Shown here in pieces: positions 40,984 through 52,982 of a stretch of DNA of 64,000 nucleotides. The DNA is from Antennarius striatus (lineage: Eukaryota > Chordata > Actinopteri > Lophiiformes > Antennariidae). The notes beneath the pieces were generated by a model. That model did not search any database. It saw only the letters and a list, made by a program, of their open reading frames with translations, and was not told the origin of the DNA. The position numbers and the translations under genes were made by a program. Positions within the stretch are counted from its first letter, which is position 1, and each line of letters opens with the position of its first letter. The DNA is taken from assembly GCF_040054535.1 (NCBI RefSeq), contig NC_090785.1, positions 10,268,501 through 10,332,500 of the forward strand. Direction: 5' to 3'.

Positions 40984-43736
40984 TCATTTAGTGTCCATGA
41001 AGCGGATGTCCATGATGAGCAGAGTATGTCTAGGCAGCGGTCTGGGTGCCGGAGACAACACTTTCATCACCTGTGTTTGTGTGTCCACATGAGTCACCAC
41101 AATAAAACCACAGACAGGGCTTTCCACTATTCCTTTTCTAACACTTTCCTCGCCATCCTCAGCACTGCTTACACTCAGCACATGATATGTGAGGTCTCTG
41201 CCAGGTGTCACAGGCACCAGCTTTAGCTGGGTATCGTCCTGAGACATTCCCAGTGGCAAACATGAATCTGGGATGGATGGTGCTCCGATCTTATAGATGC
41301 GCACATCCGAAAAACGCACTTCATACGAGAAAGGGTAGAAGGAGACTCCACGGAAGCCATAAAAGTATTCGCGGATCTTTTCATCCCGAGCCTCCCGCCG
41401 GCACTCTTTGGAGCGCTCTGCCACCCCTCCAGACTTGGGGAGGAGCACAACCCGCACAAAGTGAGGAAGGTCTCGTTTGAGTTCATTGTAGAGCCTCTCA
41501 TGGTCAAGCACCAACACAACATCAACCTCGAAGGCTGACGCACAGTGAACCAGAGCCTGGTACCCTGAGCCCTTCACCCATCCGCAGGTGTTAATGATGC
41601 AGCCTCCCACGCTGGCCTTTCTGTTCACCTCACAGCGCTGGGAAAACACTTCTGCTAGGCATGATGTCAGCTGGATGTTATGTTAGAAGAACAAATATAT
41701 TAGGCAGTTAAACAAAAAAAAAAACAAAAAAGACAATTAAGACAAAATTTGTAATTTGTAAACAAAAATTAAACATCATTCATATATGTTCTCAAAACAA
41801 TGACTTCTTGTTTTCTCACTTTATTGTAAAGCTTGATGTTGGTTCCTGGGGTTGTAGATCCAAAGTGGTAGACCAATGGAGCCTGGACTGAGAAGCCCTC
41901 CTCCACATCTGCTGGGCGCTCAATGCACAGTGCTGACACTGTACCAGGTACAGACACCTGTGGAGCAAAAACACTTAACACTTCGCATATTCAAACTTGT
42001 TTTTATCAACACTTCCATCCTATATTGCAAATACAAATACAGTGTAAGCAGTCTTTGACATGCAAAACATTTGTGTTCCAGAACTTCATGTACACAGTCC
42101 TGATAGCACCTGTTTCATGGGAACACTGTACCTTGCTCCTAACTCTGATTTATCTTTCTTAACAAAGATCCATAATAATAATTATTACTTAACACAGAAT
42201 AGGGCAGCACGGTGGCACATTGGTTAGCGCTGCCGCCTCACAACACGGCGGACCGGGTTCGGGTCCTGCTCTGTACGGAGTTCGCATGTTCTCCCCGTGT
42301 CTGCGTGGGTTCTCCGGCTTCCTCCCACCTCCAAAAGCATGTGCTTCAGGTTGATTGGCCGTTCCAAATTGCCCATAGGAATGAGTGTGTGTGTGCATGG
42401 TTGTGTGTCTTTGTGTGTGGCTCCGTGTTGCACTGGCATCATGCCCGGAGTGTCCCCCGCCTCACGCCCTATGCCGCCGGGATAGGCTCGGGCTCCCCGT
42501 GACACGCTGCGGCGGATACAGCGGTGGTAATCTGAAGATGACTGACTGACTTAACACAGGTACCGTTTATGCTATACAGTAATCCCTCGCTAATAGTTCG
42601 CTCTTCAAGATGGCCGGCTTCACTAGATTGTGGATTTATAGTAGTCACATGATACCGTATGCGCATGCTATTGGCTGACAGCATCAGGAAGCGCGCTGCG
42701 TTCCGAGACTCACGGAATGCAGCTCACTCCCATGTATCAAACACTTAAAAGCACTTTAAACAATCTATAAGAGTGTGGAAAAAGGTAATACACATAGAAG
42801 GGGGTTTAATATAAGGGGAAGGTTCATAAACGTTTAAATTATAGTAAATAATAGTTTGTCGCTATATCGCAGAATTTTGTTTTTTGCGGGTGGTCCTGGA
42901 ACGCATTAACCCCAAGTAATGAGGGATTACTGTATGTTGATTTTGAAACAAATAAGTCTGTCTGCAGTATGGTTTAACATTTTGCATTAAATCCAATCTC
43001 TCTTACCCCACTCTGTCCAACATCAAGTTCAACCAGTGTTGGCCTTCGGCCCACCCTCACAGCGTAGCTCAATAGCATTCGGCACACTGTTGACTTGCCT
43101 ACATCAGTAGGTCCTACCACCATCACCTGAGGATAAAATATTATTCAATGTTCATGCAAAACGCATTTACTCAGATCCAGCTTGAGTATAATTCTTTAGT
43201 CAAGCCTACTCTGGGCCCTCTTTCATTGTCTCGCTCTGCTTGTTTTCTCATCTGTTCCAGGGCAGCATGTGTGTTCAAGTAGAGCAGCATAGGAGTGTCC
43301 TTGGACACATAAGCCACCTGGAATGAAGGTAGAGACACTGGTTACTGGTTGAGCTTCACATTTTTTCAATGATAAAATTACAAAATCATATATGATTGTG
43401 ATATTTATTTCAAAACTTTGACATCATTGAATACAACATCCTACAGGAGTTCACCTCTGGCTTCCCATAAAGATTGACACTGCAGCCTTGCCAGGTGAAA
43501 ACTGCAATCTTGGAGCCCGGACCAAATGTGTACTTCTTGTTGCGGTTCAGCTCTGAGCCAAAGACCTCAGCCATTCCTGTAATCAGCTCCAGCTCAACTT
43601 GTTCACCTGCCTCCCCTGCAGCCACGGACTCCACTTCAAAACGAAGTTCGGTCTCTTTCTCCAGGTCAAACCTAGTGCTGGCCTTCCCGCTTGCCGGAGC
43701 CTCTTCACTTGTCTTCACTTCACCTTCTGTTGCCAT
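40984..43736 (-). CDS. clp1: Polynucleotide 5'-hydroxyl kinase CLP1, pre-mRNA and tRNA processing
   Basis: Exons on the minus strand: 43736-43455, 43317-43210, 43126-43007, 41957-41820, 41670-40984; 1335 nt = 444 codons plus TGA (human 425). CLP1 phosphorylates RNA 5' ends and is part of cleavage factor II (mRNA 3'-end formation) and the tRNA splicing endonuclease complex in the nucleus. Landmarks: [43 protein letters not shown], Walker [10 protein letters not shown] (residues 135-143), [61 protein letters not shown] and the conserved end [20 protein letters not shown]. Arg154 corresponds to human Arg140, the residue changed in pontocerebellar hypoplasia 10, and is conserved. The N-terminus is extended by about 14 acidic/Ala-rich residues. 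Intron 3 carries a SINE and a MITE. zdhhc5 lies downstream on the same strand. Confidence 0.97.
42198..42548 (+). mobile_element. tRNA-headed SINE with 11-bp target duplication
   Basis: The head has pol III box-like sequences (A box TGGCACATTGGTTAGCGC; B box GGGTTCGGGTCC). The body has 'tctccccgtgtctgcgtggg' and 'attgcccatagg' typical of a widespread fish repeat. The flanks carry a perfect 11-bp duplication ACTTAACACAG (42187-42197 and 42549-42559). Intron 3 of clp1. The family name is left open. Confidence 0.75.
42577..42932 (+). mobile_element. pogo/Tigger-like MITE, complete, with TA duplication
   Basis: 356 bp bounded by a perfect 12-bp inverted repeat CAGTAATCCCTC…GAGGGATTACTG and flanked on both sides by TA, the Tc1/mariner-pogo target. 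It lacks coding capacity. It sits 28 bp after the SINE in clp1 intron 3. Confidence 0.8.
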
Positions 43737-44640
43737 GACCTATGATTGAAAACAATGTTACACTGAGCTGGCAGTACTGGGGTGCTGAAAAGAAAAGAAA
43801 AAATAGACAAGCTGTTACAATGACTCTACTACTGCCATGCTTTGGAGAAATTTTTCATCATATATTTCTTTTTGAGAAAAATAAGTCTCAAAAGAAGATT
43901 TAAAATATTAGATTCCGTGGGAATTAGTGCTGACAATAGTATCCTGAAAAAACTTAACACCTGTTACATATGCCCAAGTTAAATATCATATTTTGGATAC
44001 TTCCTACAACATGTAACACATTGTAATACAACAATAATAACAATCACAACTTTATTATGAAGCGCTTTCACAAGGTACTGTACAACACATTAAAACCTGT
44101 AATAACAGAAACACAATAATGGTAACAGACAAACAACAATAACAACAGACAGATCTACAGTTATAAACAGACGCATACAGATGGGTTTTTAGCGTTACTC
44201 AGAACACACTATTGAAAATGTCTAAGTAATATCAGAGGGTATCTTGTTCTGTATCATGCAAATATTTCTGCTCCTTTGCAACACAGACAATCCGGTTTGG
44301 GCTAATCGTTACTGTCCAGGCAAATATTTGAGTAGGTTTTCTTATCTGTGAGCAAATTGAAGAAAGAATTAGGCAGCTGGCAAAGATGCTAGCTAACTTA
44401 TCGTATCTATGTGAAGCGTCACAACGTAAACGTCAAAACTGAGTAACAAATCCTCGTTTTCGAATGACTGTTTATTAGATAAGCATTTTAATGTGTGATA
44501 CTCACGCACTAATCTCACTTACTGTAGAAATTTCCGACTCGAAGCTGTTGTCGCCAGTCGCGTTGTGATGACGTAAACCTTCTTCTTCGTTGGTGTTTTG
44601 CATCACCACGCAGTTGTTTCCGGTGGCGCCAACTGAAGAT
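43737..44640 (-). promoter_or_regulatory. clp1 5' region: first untranslated exon and promoter
   Basis: On the minus strand an untranslated exon probably ends …TTTCTACA before the strong donor gtaagtgag (near 44520), splicing to an acceptor (…caatcatag) 3 nt before the clp1 ATG. Around 44555-44640 there is a CRE/ATF-type TGACGTAA (on plus, near 44569) and an ETS-like ACCGGAAAC on the minus strand. The intron between holds no recognised gene. Confidence 0.5.
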
Positions 44641-45756
44641 ATACAGTAAAATCATATAAATCAATTTATTTTGTATTTCGTTTCCTGTTTTTGACTATTC
44701 TTTCTGAATATTTTTTTTTAGTTTTTTCACATTTAATGAACATATGGCAAAAAAAAATATTTATATGCGAACCCACATTAAAAGTAAACCGAACCATGAT
44801 CAGAAATCAAAGCTAGTGAAGAGCTTTAACATACAGGTTTGAGCTGCTTCATTCTGATAGGGGTTTAAAATCTTTTCATTCTAGTAAATTGTACAGTTTG
44901 TGAGGTCTCTGACTTTTTAGTATTGCTGCCAGTGTGGATTATATGAATTAGGTGTATCACACTATACTTGCATTTAATTAATTTAACCAGTATCTTGCAA
45001 AATTTCAAACAGTATCTTTCTCTCACTTTCATTTTTCCCACTCTGCAAGATACACATTAATGAACTCTCTTTTTCCCAAAACAGAATTTAATTAAATTGG
45101 ACCTTGACGATGGAAAGATGTACCAATCCCTTGTACTCATTATCACTGATCCTGAGTCATTGCACGCTAACCCCTTAAGAGGACAAATTTGTTATACACA
45201 ATCACAGTGATGCTCCTTTCTATTATGGAGCTAAAGGCCTTCAAACTGTACTTCCAATGTGTTATTTATTCCCATTCTCCATTAAATTCTCCAGCCCCCC
45301 AGAATCAATTATAACATTTTATTGAGACACTTTCACCTTTACCTTCAATGCTCCCTCTTCCTATGGCATAAATTCCATGGTATTTCCATTGCCTCTATTT
45401 GAAATGAATATGAGTGAATGCAGTTTGAATTACATCTAAAATAACAGCAGATAACTGTACTGCACAACATACCATTCTTAAAAAGTGAGTTGTGTTGGAA
45501 CCCTTTCGCGATCTTCAAATACAGCATCTTGGACAAGTTATTTGAGACATTATTTCGAGAAAAATAGAAATAAAGAGGCAAACTAAGACCTGTGGGCTTT
45601 GTCAAAGGTTTGACCAGTCAGTCAATATTGATTTTAATGTTAATATGAAAACAAACATTGAAAATCAACATTTCCTTTTGACCGAATGTCATCTACAAAT
45701 ATTATGAATACTTTGTCAAAGTCAAAAAAGTACACACATGAAGAAACTAGAAACAC
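44641..45756. other. Intergenic, AT-rich; nothing recognised
   Basis: Spacer between the clp1 promoter and the selenoh 3' end. No protein-like frame, no structured RNA and no assignable repeat seen. Confidence 0.5.
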
Positions 45757-45762
45757 TTTATT
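45757..45762 (-). terminator. Poly(A) signal of selenoh
   Basis: AATAAA on the minus strand about 155 nt downstream of the SECIS core. Confidence 0.6.
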
Positions 45763-45894
45763 TCTCAAAAAACTGACAAGAAAGTTCAATACAGTAAACA
45801 CAGAAAAAAGAGAATAAAACAAGAAGACTTTGCATTTGAGAAATGCACTTGTTGAGAAACATTCCACTAGGTGTCACCATGTATCCAGAAGATA

Positions 45895-45985
45895 TGACCC
45901 ATTGAAACTTTAATCATCAGAGGAGGGACTGAGAACATCCCATTCATCGCTCCTCGTCATTCTGCATCCATGGGATACATCTCCT
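45895..45985 (-). promoter_or_regulatory. SECIS element of selenoh
   Basis: On the minus strand the quartet ATGA (45957-45960) is followed by 12 nt, then AA (45943-45944), then 23 nt, then TGAT (45916-45919), exactly the eukaryotic SECIS spacing. The upper stem pairs GAGGAG with CTCCTC, then one C·C mismatch, then GAT with GTC (one T-G wobble). The lower stem pairs CCCAT with ATGGG. SECIS elements recruit SBP2 and the Sec-specific elongation factor so that UGA is read as selenocysteine. The stem was worked out by eye. Confidence 0.85.
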
Positions 45986-46775
45986 GAACATGTGGCTGCA
46001 TGCAAGGCAAAATATTTCCTTGTTAATCTCTAAATGGAAACAACATTACATACCACAGGTATACAATTTAGTTTAAGTAAGAAGTCTGTGCCTAATGGCT
46101 GAACACAGCCACTGCATCAAACTAACAAGTGATGATCATCCCCAGGCTGGGTATTCAAAACATGCTAAGACATCAAAGGGTATCTAAGTTTGGGTCACGA
46201 TACAAAGCTCTGGGGGGAAAAGGGCAATTCCAGATAAACAAACAGGTAACACACAAAATAAAACTTCTCATGAAATGATGATAAAAGCAACTAATATGCA
46301 ACGAGTCCATTTTTTTGTACAGTAAAGCTTTAAGCACATAGATACTTCATACATTTTTGGAGAAGGACTTCGTGTTATTGCAGCATTTCTAGCCTGCTGA
46401 CTAACAACCAGGACTGACTGAGGAAGCCATTCTTGAAGCTTTGGATGCATTGGTTAAAAACAGTTCAGAGGGTGCAAAAATGGTTTTGCATGTTTTTATT
46501 CTACGTTGCTTATTTTTCCACCAATTAACAGGAATTCCCTTGAAATGTATGCTTATTTTAAAATCATATTTTGAATGAGTTTCTGTAGACGTTTTTCCAA
46601 AAAATACACGAAAATATGGATGTCTTTTAGAATACATACTTGGTTCCCTTGTGGAAACAATGTATATAAAACCCCTCTACTATCCACTACAGGACAAAGT
46701 AATGTTTTAAGTTATCAAACCTCTTTTTACAACCAAATTAAAGTAAATTATTTTGGAATTACCTCCACGGGACAT

Positions 46776-49445
46776 CTACTCAGCCTTGAGAGCCTCCTCT
46801 AGAGCAGCAACTACGACATCAGGCTGAGGAAACTTCAGCTTACGAGGTGGGCCTTTCTTTATTCCAGTCCACAGAGATGTGTCTTTACAAATGAAAGAGA
46901 ATAAAACATTTCTTTTTGGGAACAATATAGACAATGAGATACACTCTTAATGAGTTACAGGAATCACCACAGGACAGATATAGAGACAGATACTATTAAA
47001 ACTGTTTCAGATATACAGGTAATCCTCAAGATATGAACATTCAACTTATAAACATTCGTAGATTCGAACGAACGTGAGCCGCTATATCCGACTAATGTAG
47101 TTTACCTTTCTGCCAAATTGCATTCTGAGCAGCGTAACTTTAACACCCCACAGATTAAGATTTCAAATATCTTGTCAAAATAACTCGGCAAATGTAAGAC
47201 TAAGTGAATAGCTTGATGTTGGACTTCATGTGGCCTTTTCGGCTTTCTCTTCGGCATGTCATCTGCAGTGTTTCCCCCTTCTTTTATCCACATCTCTGCA
47301 AAGTTCTAATCAGGGAACAAACACACAATGTTTTGGTTTTTTGTAATTTATTGACAAGGTTGTTTCTGGTAAGTCTAAGGGAATACAGTAGTACTTTCAT
47401 ATTTAGAGTAGTAATGGCATTTAAATGACCTCAAATGGTAATTAGAGACTGAAATTCAATAAATAATTACTTGCGAACTTTTGGCTTAGGAACACCTCTC
47501 AGAACCAATTATGTTCATACGTTGAGGATTGCCTGTAATTATCCCGATACACAATATTAAGTAATCAAAACGTGAGCACAAACAACTATATGACCTATAT
47601 GAACCTATATGACCAAATTAGTCAAATGATGTGAATGTGAGTCGTTTCAATATTGGTGCAAACCCCCCCCCCCCCCAGTAGTTATTCTGCACTTCTTGTA
47701 AACATAGCATGGTTAACTGAGCAAGAATTTATGAGGCTTATAAAACATTTGGAACACAAGTGTTGGCCTGATTTTTATTTAATCACTTTATTACTTAACA
47801 CCTCAGATTTATAGCTTATGTGAACCCTGGTGTGTGTCAATGAAAAGAATTTGTGGTGTAGCATTTCCAAACATTTCATTCATTCATTACCTCAGTGAAA
47901 GAAATGCAAGTGGTTGTAGAAAGATAAAAATAAAGACGCTTGGATGAGAATGACGGCCTTCCCATACTCCAAATATTTTGTCCTTCTCACCTTTGGCTCC
48001 ATTCTGCAGAGTGATCTCAAAGCTGTTCCTGCGAGGTTTGTCAGGGTTGAGAACCACAGTAAGATCAGGGTGGGCAGCCAAGAGGGCAGATTTGACCTCC
48101 TCAGCATTACGCCCATACACTCGTCAGCTTTTGCTGTCAGAGGGAACAGATCACCCATCAGGCCTACATTTGTGCAGTATGGCAAGTTAAGCATAAGGAG
48201 TGTGATTGCATGTGATAAAACATGATAAAGCAGTTATATGTATTTTCACCATTACTCACCTTAAGCAAAATTTTGATTTACTAGAGTAATATTTAGTAGA
48301 CCTACTCGACTACATTAAGGAAAAGCACACAATATTAACATGTTGTATAAGCACATAAACAAATCTCTTGAAAAGAAAATGGAAGACTGTATGAGGAATA
48401 TTTTCTGGAGAAATCATGTTTTTGTAGTAGTAACTTAGTAGTAACTTATTGACACATGCACACTTATGCACATCCTTTACCCTTCAGATTAACTTTTAAA
48501 GTTTATTTATCGCCTACTGTTTCTCAGGGTACCATAAAGAAGTTGTTCCCAGCATTTTTGCAGTTATGTAGGAACACCTGTGTAATTCTTCGAAATAAGA
48601 TATCCATACACGTTTAGTGTTAAAAAAAAGTACTGAAAAGTTATACAACTTTCAAATTGTCAACTACTACCTACATAGCTTCAGTTATAATGTCTAATTT
48701 TTCCAACTTGTATGCCTAAGTTGTGCTTCGGGTGTTCCAATGTTGCCTCAAATGTGTCTTTATTATGTTGGGACCTCTTTATTATAACCAACAAAACTAC
48801 AGAAGTCACTGATCACCCTTTGCACCACTTATTTTGTACTCTGTATGCAACAGTAATAATAAATGTATTAGAGGAACGTTTTTCATCAAAAAGGCCAACT
48901 TTTAATTGTTCCACCACATGAAATGTTACCATTCACTCACCAGTGTTCAATCACTACTCTGAGGCCTTCCTTGTCACCTTCATCTGTGCCCTTGTTCTTC
49001 TTCTCCTCCACCGATGGTTTGTCCGCCTCTTCTATCGGAACCTCCGCTTTGCGCTTAGTGGATCGACGTGTTGTATAAGCTACAAAAACGGGTAAATTAA
49101 GGGTAATTGTTGACAACAGGCAACATGCGTTAACGTTATGCTGGCATGCACCGTAACCCATACATTCTACTAAAATATGTCACACACTAGCTGATGAGAG
49201 CCACACTTTTTATCCAAACACTTTGAAAGTTTGTCTGTTAGCCATGAAGCTAGCCAACTCTAACGCTATGGTATAACAAAAACATCAGACGACACCTGCT
49301 GTACTACAAACTATGTGTCTATATGTTGTTTCCCCCTCACAAAATACATCTATTCTCCATAATGTTGCTTTACATACTATTTGTGTTTGTATGAATCAGT
49401 TTGCAACCGTAAACACACAAGAAACTCACATGTCTTGGTCGCCAT
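46776..49445 (-). CDS. selenoh: Selenoprotein H (UGA at 48124-48126 read as Sec)
   Basis: Exons on the minus strand: 49445-49430, 49079-48941, 48133-47991, 46882-46776; 405 nt = 134 codons including one UGA-Sec, plus TAG (human 122). SELENOH is a small nucleolar, DNA-binding, thioredoxin-fold redox protein. The N-terminus is basic (RRSTKRK, residues 10-16, a nuclear/nucleolar signal or AT-hook-like part) and then acidic. VVIEHC leads to the redox motif C52-K-S-U55 followed by RVYGRNAEEV. Then come LNPDKPRRNSFEITL and WTGIKKGPPRKLKFPQP, all family signatures. An ordinary ORF scan breaks the gene at UGA; the SECIS at 45895-45985 justifies reading through. The first coding exon has only 16 nt. 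Intron 3 carries a MITE. A 3'UTR intron (45996-46762) is possible. Confidence 0.96.
47016..47535 (+). mobile_element. pogo-like MITE with TA duplication in selenoh intron 3
   Basis: 520 bp, starting CAGGTAATCCTCAAGATATGAAC and ending with the inverted GTTCATACGTTGAGGATTGCCTG (20 of 23 matching by eye), flanked by TA on both sides. No transposase. Related fragments lie at 12182 and 15533. Confidence 0.75.
47663..47676 (+). repeat. (C)14 homopolymer
   Basis: A run of 14 C in intron 3 of selenoh; such runs are often miscounted by sequencing. Confidence 0.9.
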
Positions 49446-49560
49446 TGCTCCAAACTTTAGCGCGTCTTCTTCGTCTTCTGCTTCCGCTTCCGTTTTTTCT
49501 TCCGGTGTGTAAAGTCCATGTGTTCCCTCCTTAACTCGTTCTTCAGGAAACATATCCGTC
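49446..49560 (-). promoter_or_regulatory. selenoh promoter
   Basis: Upstream of the ATG lie an exact ETS/GABP site (plus CTTCCGGT at 49499-49506, minus ACCGGAAG) and tandem CTTCCG repeats; no TATA box. This is the usual make-up of a housekeeping promoter. Transcript start not determined. Confidence 0.5.
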
Positions 49561-49885
49561 AAGTTCTAGGGTTATGAGCGGACTTGAAAGCAATTGATCC
49601 AGCAGATCTGGATTATGAATCAAGCCTGGAAAACAGCTGCATATATAGGAGTTCTCCGTGCCCATGAATTTATTTATTTTTAAATTTTGAATGGCTTAGA
49701 ATATATTTCAAAAATGACCGTACGCGGGTCTGTCTTAAAATTTAATCAACCCAATCAACTTAATGGGGAAAAGGTCCACCTTGACGCAATCGCATCAAAA
49801 TCTCTTCCCAAGATTTTGAGATATTTTATGGATACACAAAGAGTGAAACAAACAAATGAAAAAAACGTGAATGATCACGTAATCT

Positions 49886-50954
49886 TTTCCTTTAGGCTTT
49901 TCCCTTCAGGGGTCGCCACAGCGAATCAGTTGCCTCCATCTAGCCCTGTCCTTTGCATCCTCTTCTCTCATACCAACTACCTTCATGTCCTCCCTCATTA
50001 CATCCATAAACCTCCTCTTTGGTCTTCCCCTAGGCCTCCTGCCTGGCAGTTCAAAACTCAGCATCCTTCTACCAATATATTCACTATCTCTCCTCTGTAC
50101 ATGTCCAAACCATCTCAGTCTGGCCTCTCTGACTTTATCTCCAAAACCTCTTCATTTTAGCTGAAACTCTTCTATCACACATCACACCTGACACTTTTCT
50201 CCACCCGTTCCATCCTGCCTGTAGATACTTCTTCACCTCTTTTCCACACTCTCCATTGCTCTGGACTGTTGACCCTAAGTGCTTAAAATCCTCCACCTTC
50301 TTGATCTCTTCTCCCTGTAACCTCACTCTTCCACTCGGGTCCCTCTCATTCACACACATGTACTTAACCTTCATTCCTCTCCTTTCCAGGACAAACCTCC
50401 ACCTCTCTAGCTTCTCCTCCACCTGTTCCCTGCTCTCACTGCAGATCACAATGTCATCTGCAAACATCATAGTCCATGGAGATTCCTGTCTAACTTCGTC
50501 TGTCAGCCTGTCCATCACCATAGCGAACAAGAAGGGGCTCAGAGCTGATCCCTGATGCAGTCCCACCTCCACTTTGAACTCCTCTGTCACACCTACAGCA
50601 CACCTCACCACTGTCTTACAGTCCTCATACATGTCCTGCACCGCTCTAACATACTTCTCTGCCACTCCAGACTTCCTCATACAATACCACAGTTCCTCTC
50701 TGGGCACCCTGTCATAAGCTTTCTCCAGATCTACAAAAACAATGCAGCTCCCTCTGGCCTTCTCTGTACTTCTCTATCAACATCCTCAAAGCAAAAACTG
50801 CATCTGTAGTACTCTTTTTTGGCATGAAACCATACTGCTGCTCACAAATGTTCACGTCTGCCCTTAGTCTAGCTTCCACTACTCTTTCCCATAACTTCAT
50901 TGTATGGCTCATCAACTTTATTGCTCTGTAGTTGCCACAACTCTGCACATCTCA
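49886..50954 (-). mobile_element. 5'-truncated RTE-type LINE with 16-bp target duplication
   Basis: The minus strand encodes part of a non-LTR reverse transcriptase: NYRAIKLMSHTMKLWERVVE, a motif like VDLEKAYD (split by a frameshift near 50710-50760), QGSALSPFLFAMVMD and the catalytic FADDIV. After AKMKR about 60-70 residues are missing before LRWFGHVQR; the family 3' end 'cccttcaggggtcgcc' (minus GGCGACCCCTGAAGGG) is intact. Perfect duplications AATGATCACGTAATCT lie at 49870-49885 and 50955-50970. The clade (RTE/Expander-like) is assigned from memory of fish repeats. Confidence 0.85.
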
Positions 50955-50970
50955 AATGATCACGTAATCT

Positions 50971-52778
50971 CCTCCAAATATCTCTGGAGACATTATTACG
51001 TACATGTGTTAGCTCTGAAGCCAGAGTGAAGGGGTGAACAGCAACAGTTATGTGATGTTGATGCTGAATACATTCTGCACATAGCACAGAAAGAGATGTT
51101 AAAAGACAAGTGAGTAATTGACTTCATTTGACTTTCCAGGGGCCTAGCCATTTCTAGGGAAGGACGTAACTCTTAAATAAAAAACAAGCATCTCCTGTAT
51201 TGGCTTTCTTATGTCCAGCAATTCTAAATAAAGCTGTGGATAATGTCTGCTGGAAATATATGAGCAGGTGCTTGCCTAATCCCTAAATGTTTGCTTGGAT
51301 GGGTTCAATTAAATACATCATCCAAAACAAACACAATGCAAGTGAGAGAAAACCCTGCTGAGCAACAGATGGATGTGTTTGATTACTCCAAAGTAAAGAA
51401 CAAATATGGTGTTGCTGGAATAGCAACATCGAATCCCCGTGTCTTACATGGAGGATGCGTCACATTTTTGGCCATTCAAACAAAGTGTCTGAACTACGTC
51501 ACAAACCACATCCGCGCCAACAAACATGGGCTATACATCCTCCCAGTGGGAGGCGTTATGGGTGACTCACAGTCGCTCATCTAGTCAATGCTTTTTTGTT
51601 CTCTTGTGAATAACAAACTCGACTGGCCATCAGTTACTTGTATTCTTCCTGTCTTCTGTCATTATTCAGTGCTTCAATTGGCGTGTTACTCAGACACAAA
51701 AGCAGATCAAATCCACAGTTTCTTAGGATTCCAATCTGTCTTTGCAGTCTGTTTCAGGATATTTATAACTATGTGCGTAAACCTTCAGCTGAGCAGTCCA
51801 ATGGACAGATGTGCCCTGGCTTCACCCCTGTAACTGACTCAAGACTAGATGTACCAAACTCATCAACAGTTCAGTGTGGAGTTCAGTGATTGACACAGTC
51901 ACAATCACAAACACTCAAGCATGCAGACATTTCTGTACAGAGATGCCACAACAGCAGCAGAAATTCAGGTGGTTTTTTTTGTATGTTTGCTGCTCTCAGG
52001 TGCAGGAACGTTTGATGAAGGCAAACATGGTAATCATTTGATAATCACTCCGTGTTTCTTCCTCTTTGTTGGTTTTAAATCCTTACTTTAGACAGCAAAG
52101 CAGAACAGTCATGAAAACACAAGGTTTTTAAAAGCCTAAACATTAGATGCTGAAAAGTCTTTACTGCAAGAAAATTCATGAAATTATAAATTAATTGAAC
52201 TCACTGTCATTAAAACCTCCAATACTAATTATAGACAGACTCTTTCCACTGAAATCGTTTGTGATGTTGATGTCATGTACTTCAGAAAAATGTTTCAGCT
52301 AAAATGTAAAATCAGGATTTTCAAACAATAATCTAATTGTTGAGTAGAACATTTTACTGGTAACTCTTTTACTTGGGGCAGTTTTACTGTATTTGGATTA
52401 AAGTCAGAGAATTTCCGTCATGTTTTGATATTTTATAAAGCATTTTAAAAGCTGCCATATTTCACTTTTAGCCAAAAGTATTTGTGTCTCAACTTGTTTC
52501 TCAGCTTATATATTTTTAATTTCCTAAGTGTTTGGAGGTTTTTGTGAATATGACTAAGGTTTCCCATCAAGATTTTCTATCAGTAAAACTTCATCCAGCA
52601 ACACATGTATAAGGCTATTGTGCGGATGTTTCGTAATTTATTGTCGCGTAATTTGTCGTTGTCCATAAACATCTGGGAAACAGATCATCAAATGATATGA
52701 CTAAGACAGATAGCATCAACATGGCTTCCAACACCATTGATGAATCTGTAAATTGTTGGTCAGGATATGTCCTTTAGG
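50971..52778. other. Intergenic; nothing recognised
   Basis: Short frames only (for example 51291-51584), none with family features. AT-rich spacer in the 9-kb gap between selenoh and rtn4rl2. Confidence 0.5.
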
Positions 52779-52894
52779 GTCGGTGGGCAGCACTGTTGCC
52801 TAATAGCAAGAAGAAGATTCTTGCTTCAAGTTCTTTCTGTGAGGAGTTTATCAGTTCTCCCAGTGTCTTCATGGTCACACTGAATTGTCAGAAG

Positions 52895-52982
<88 letters not shown>

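Noticed and set aside
37204-44640. Search for a miR-130 hairpin, which lies near CLP1 in human
   Set aside because: Read by eye on both strands, no match to the miR-130 seed with a hairpin was found.
48937-49161. selenoh exon 2 as a separate small gene ending EHW
   Set aside because: The stop lies past a gtgagt donor; splicing to 48133 gives the family's EHCxxU motif.
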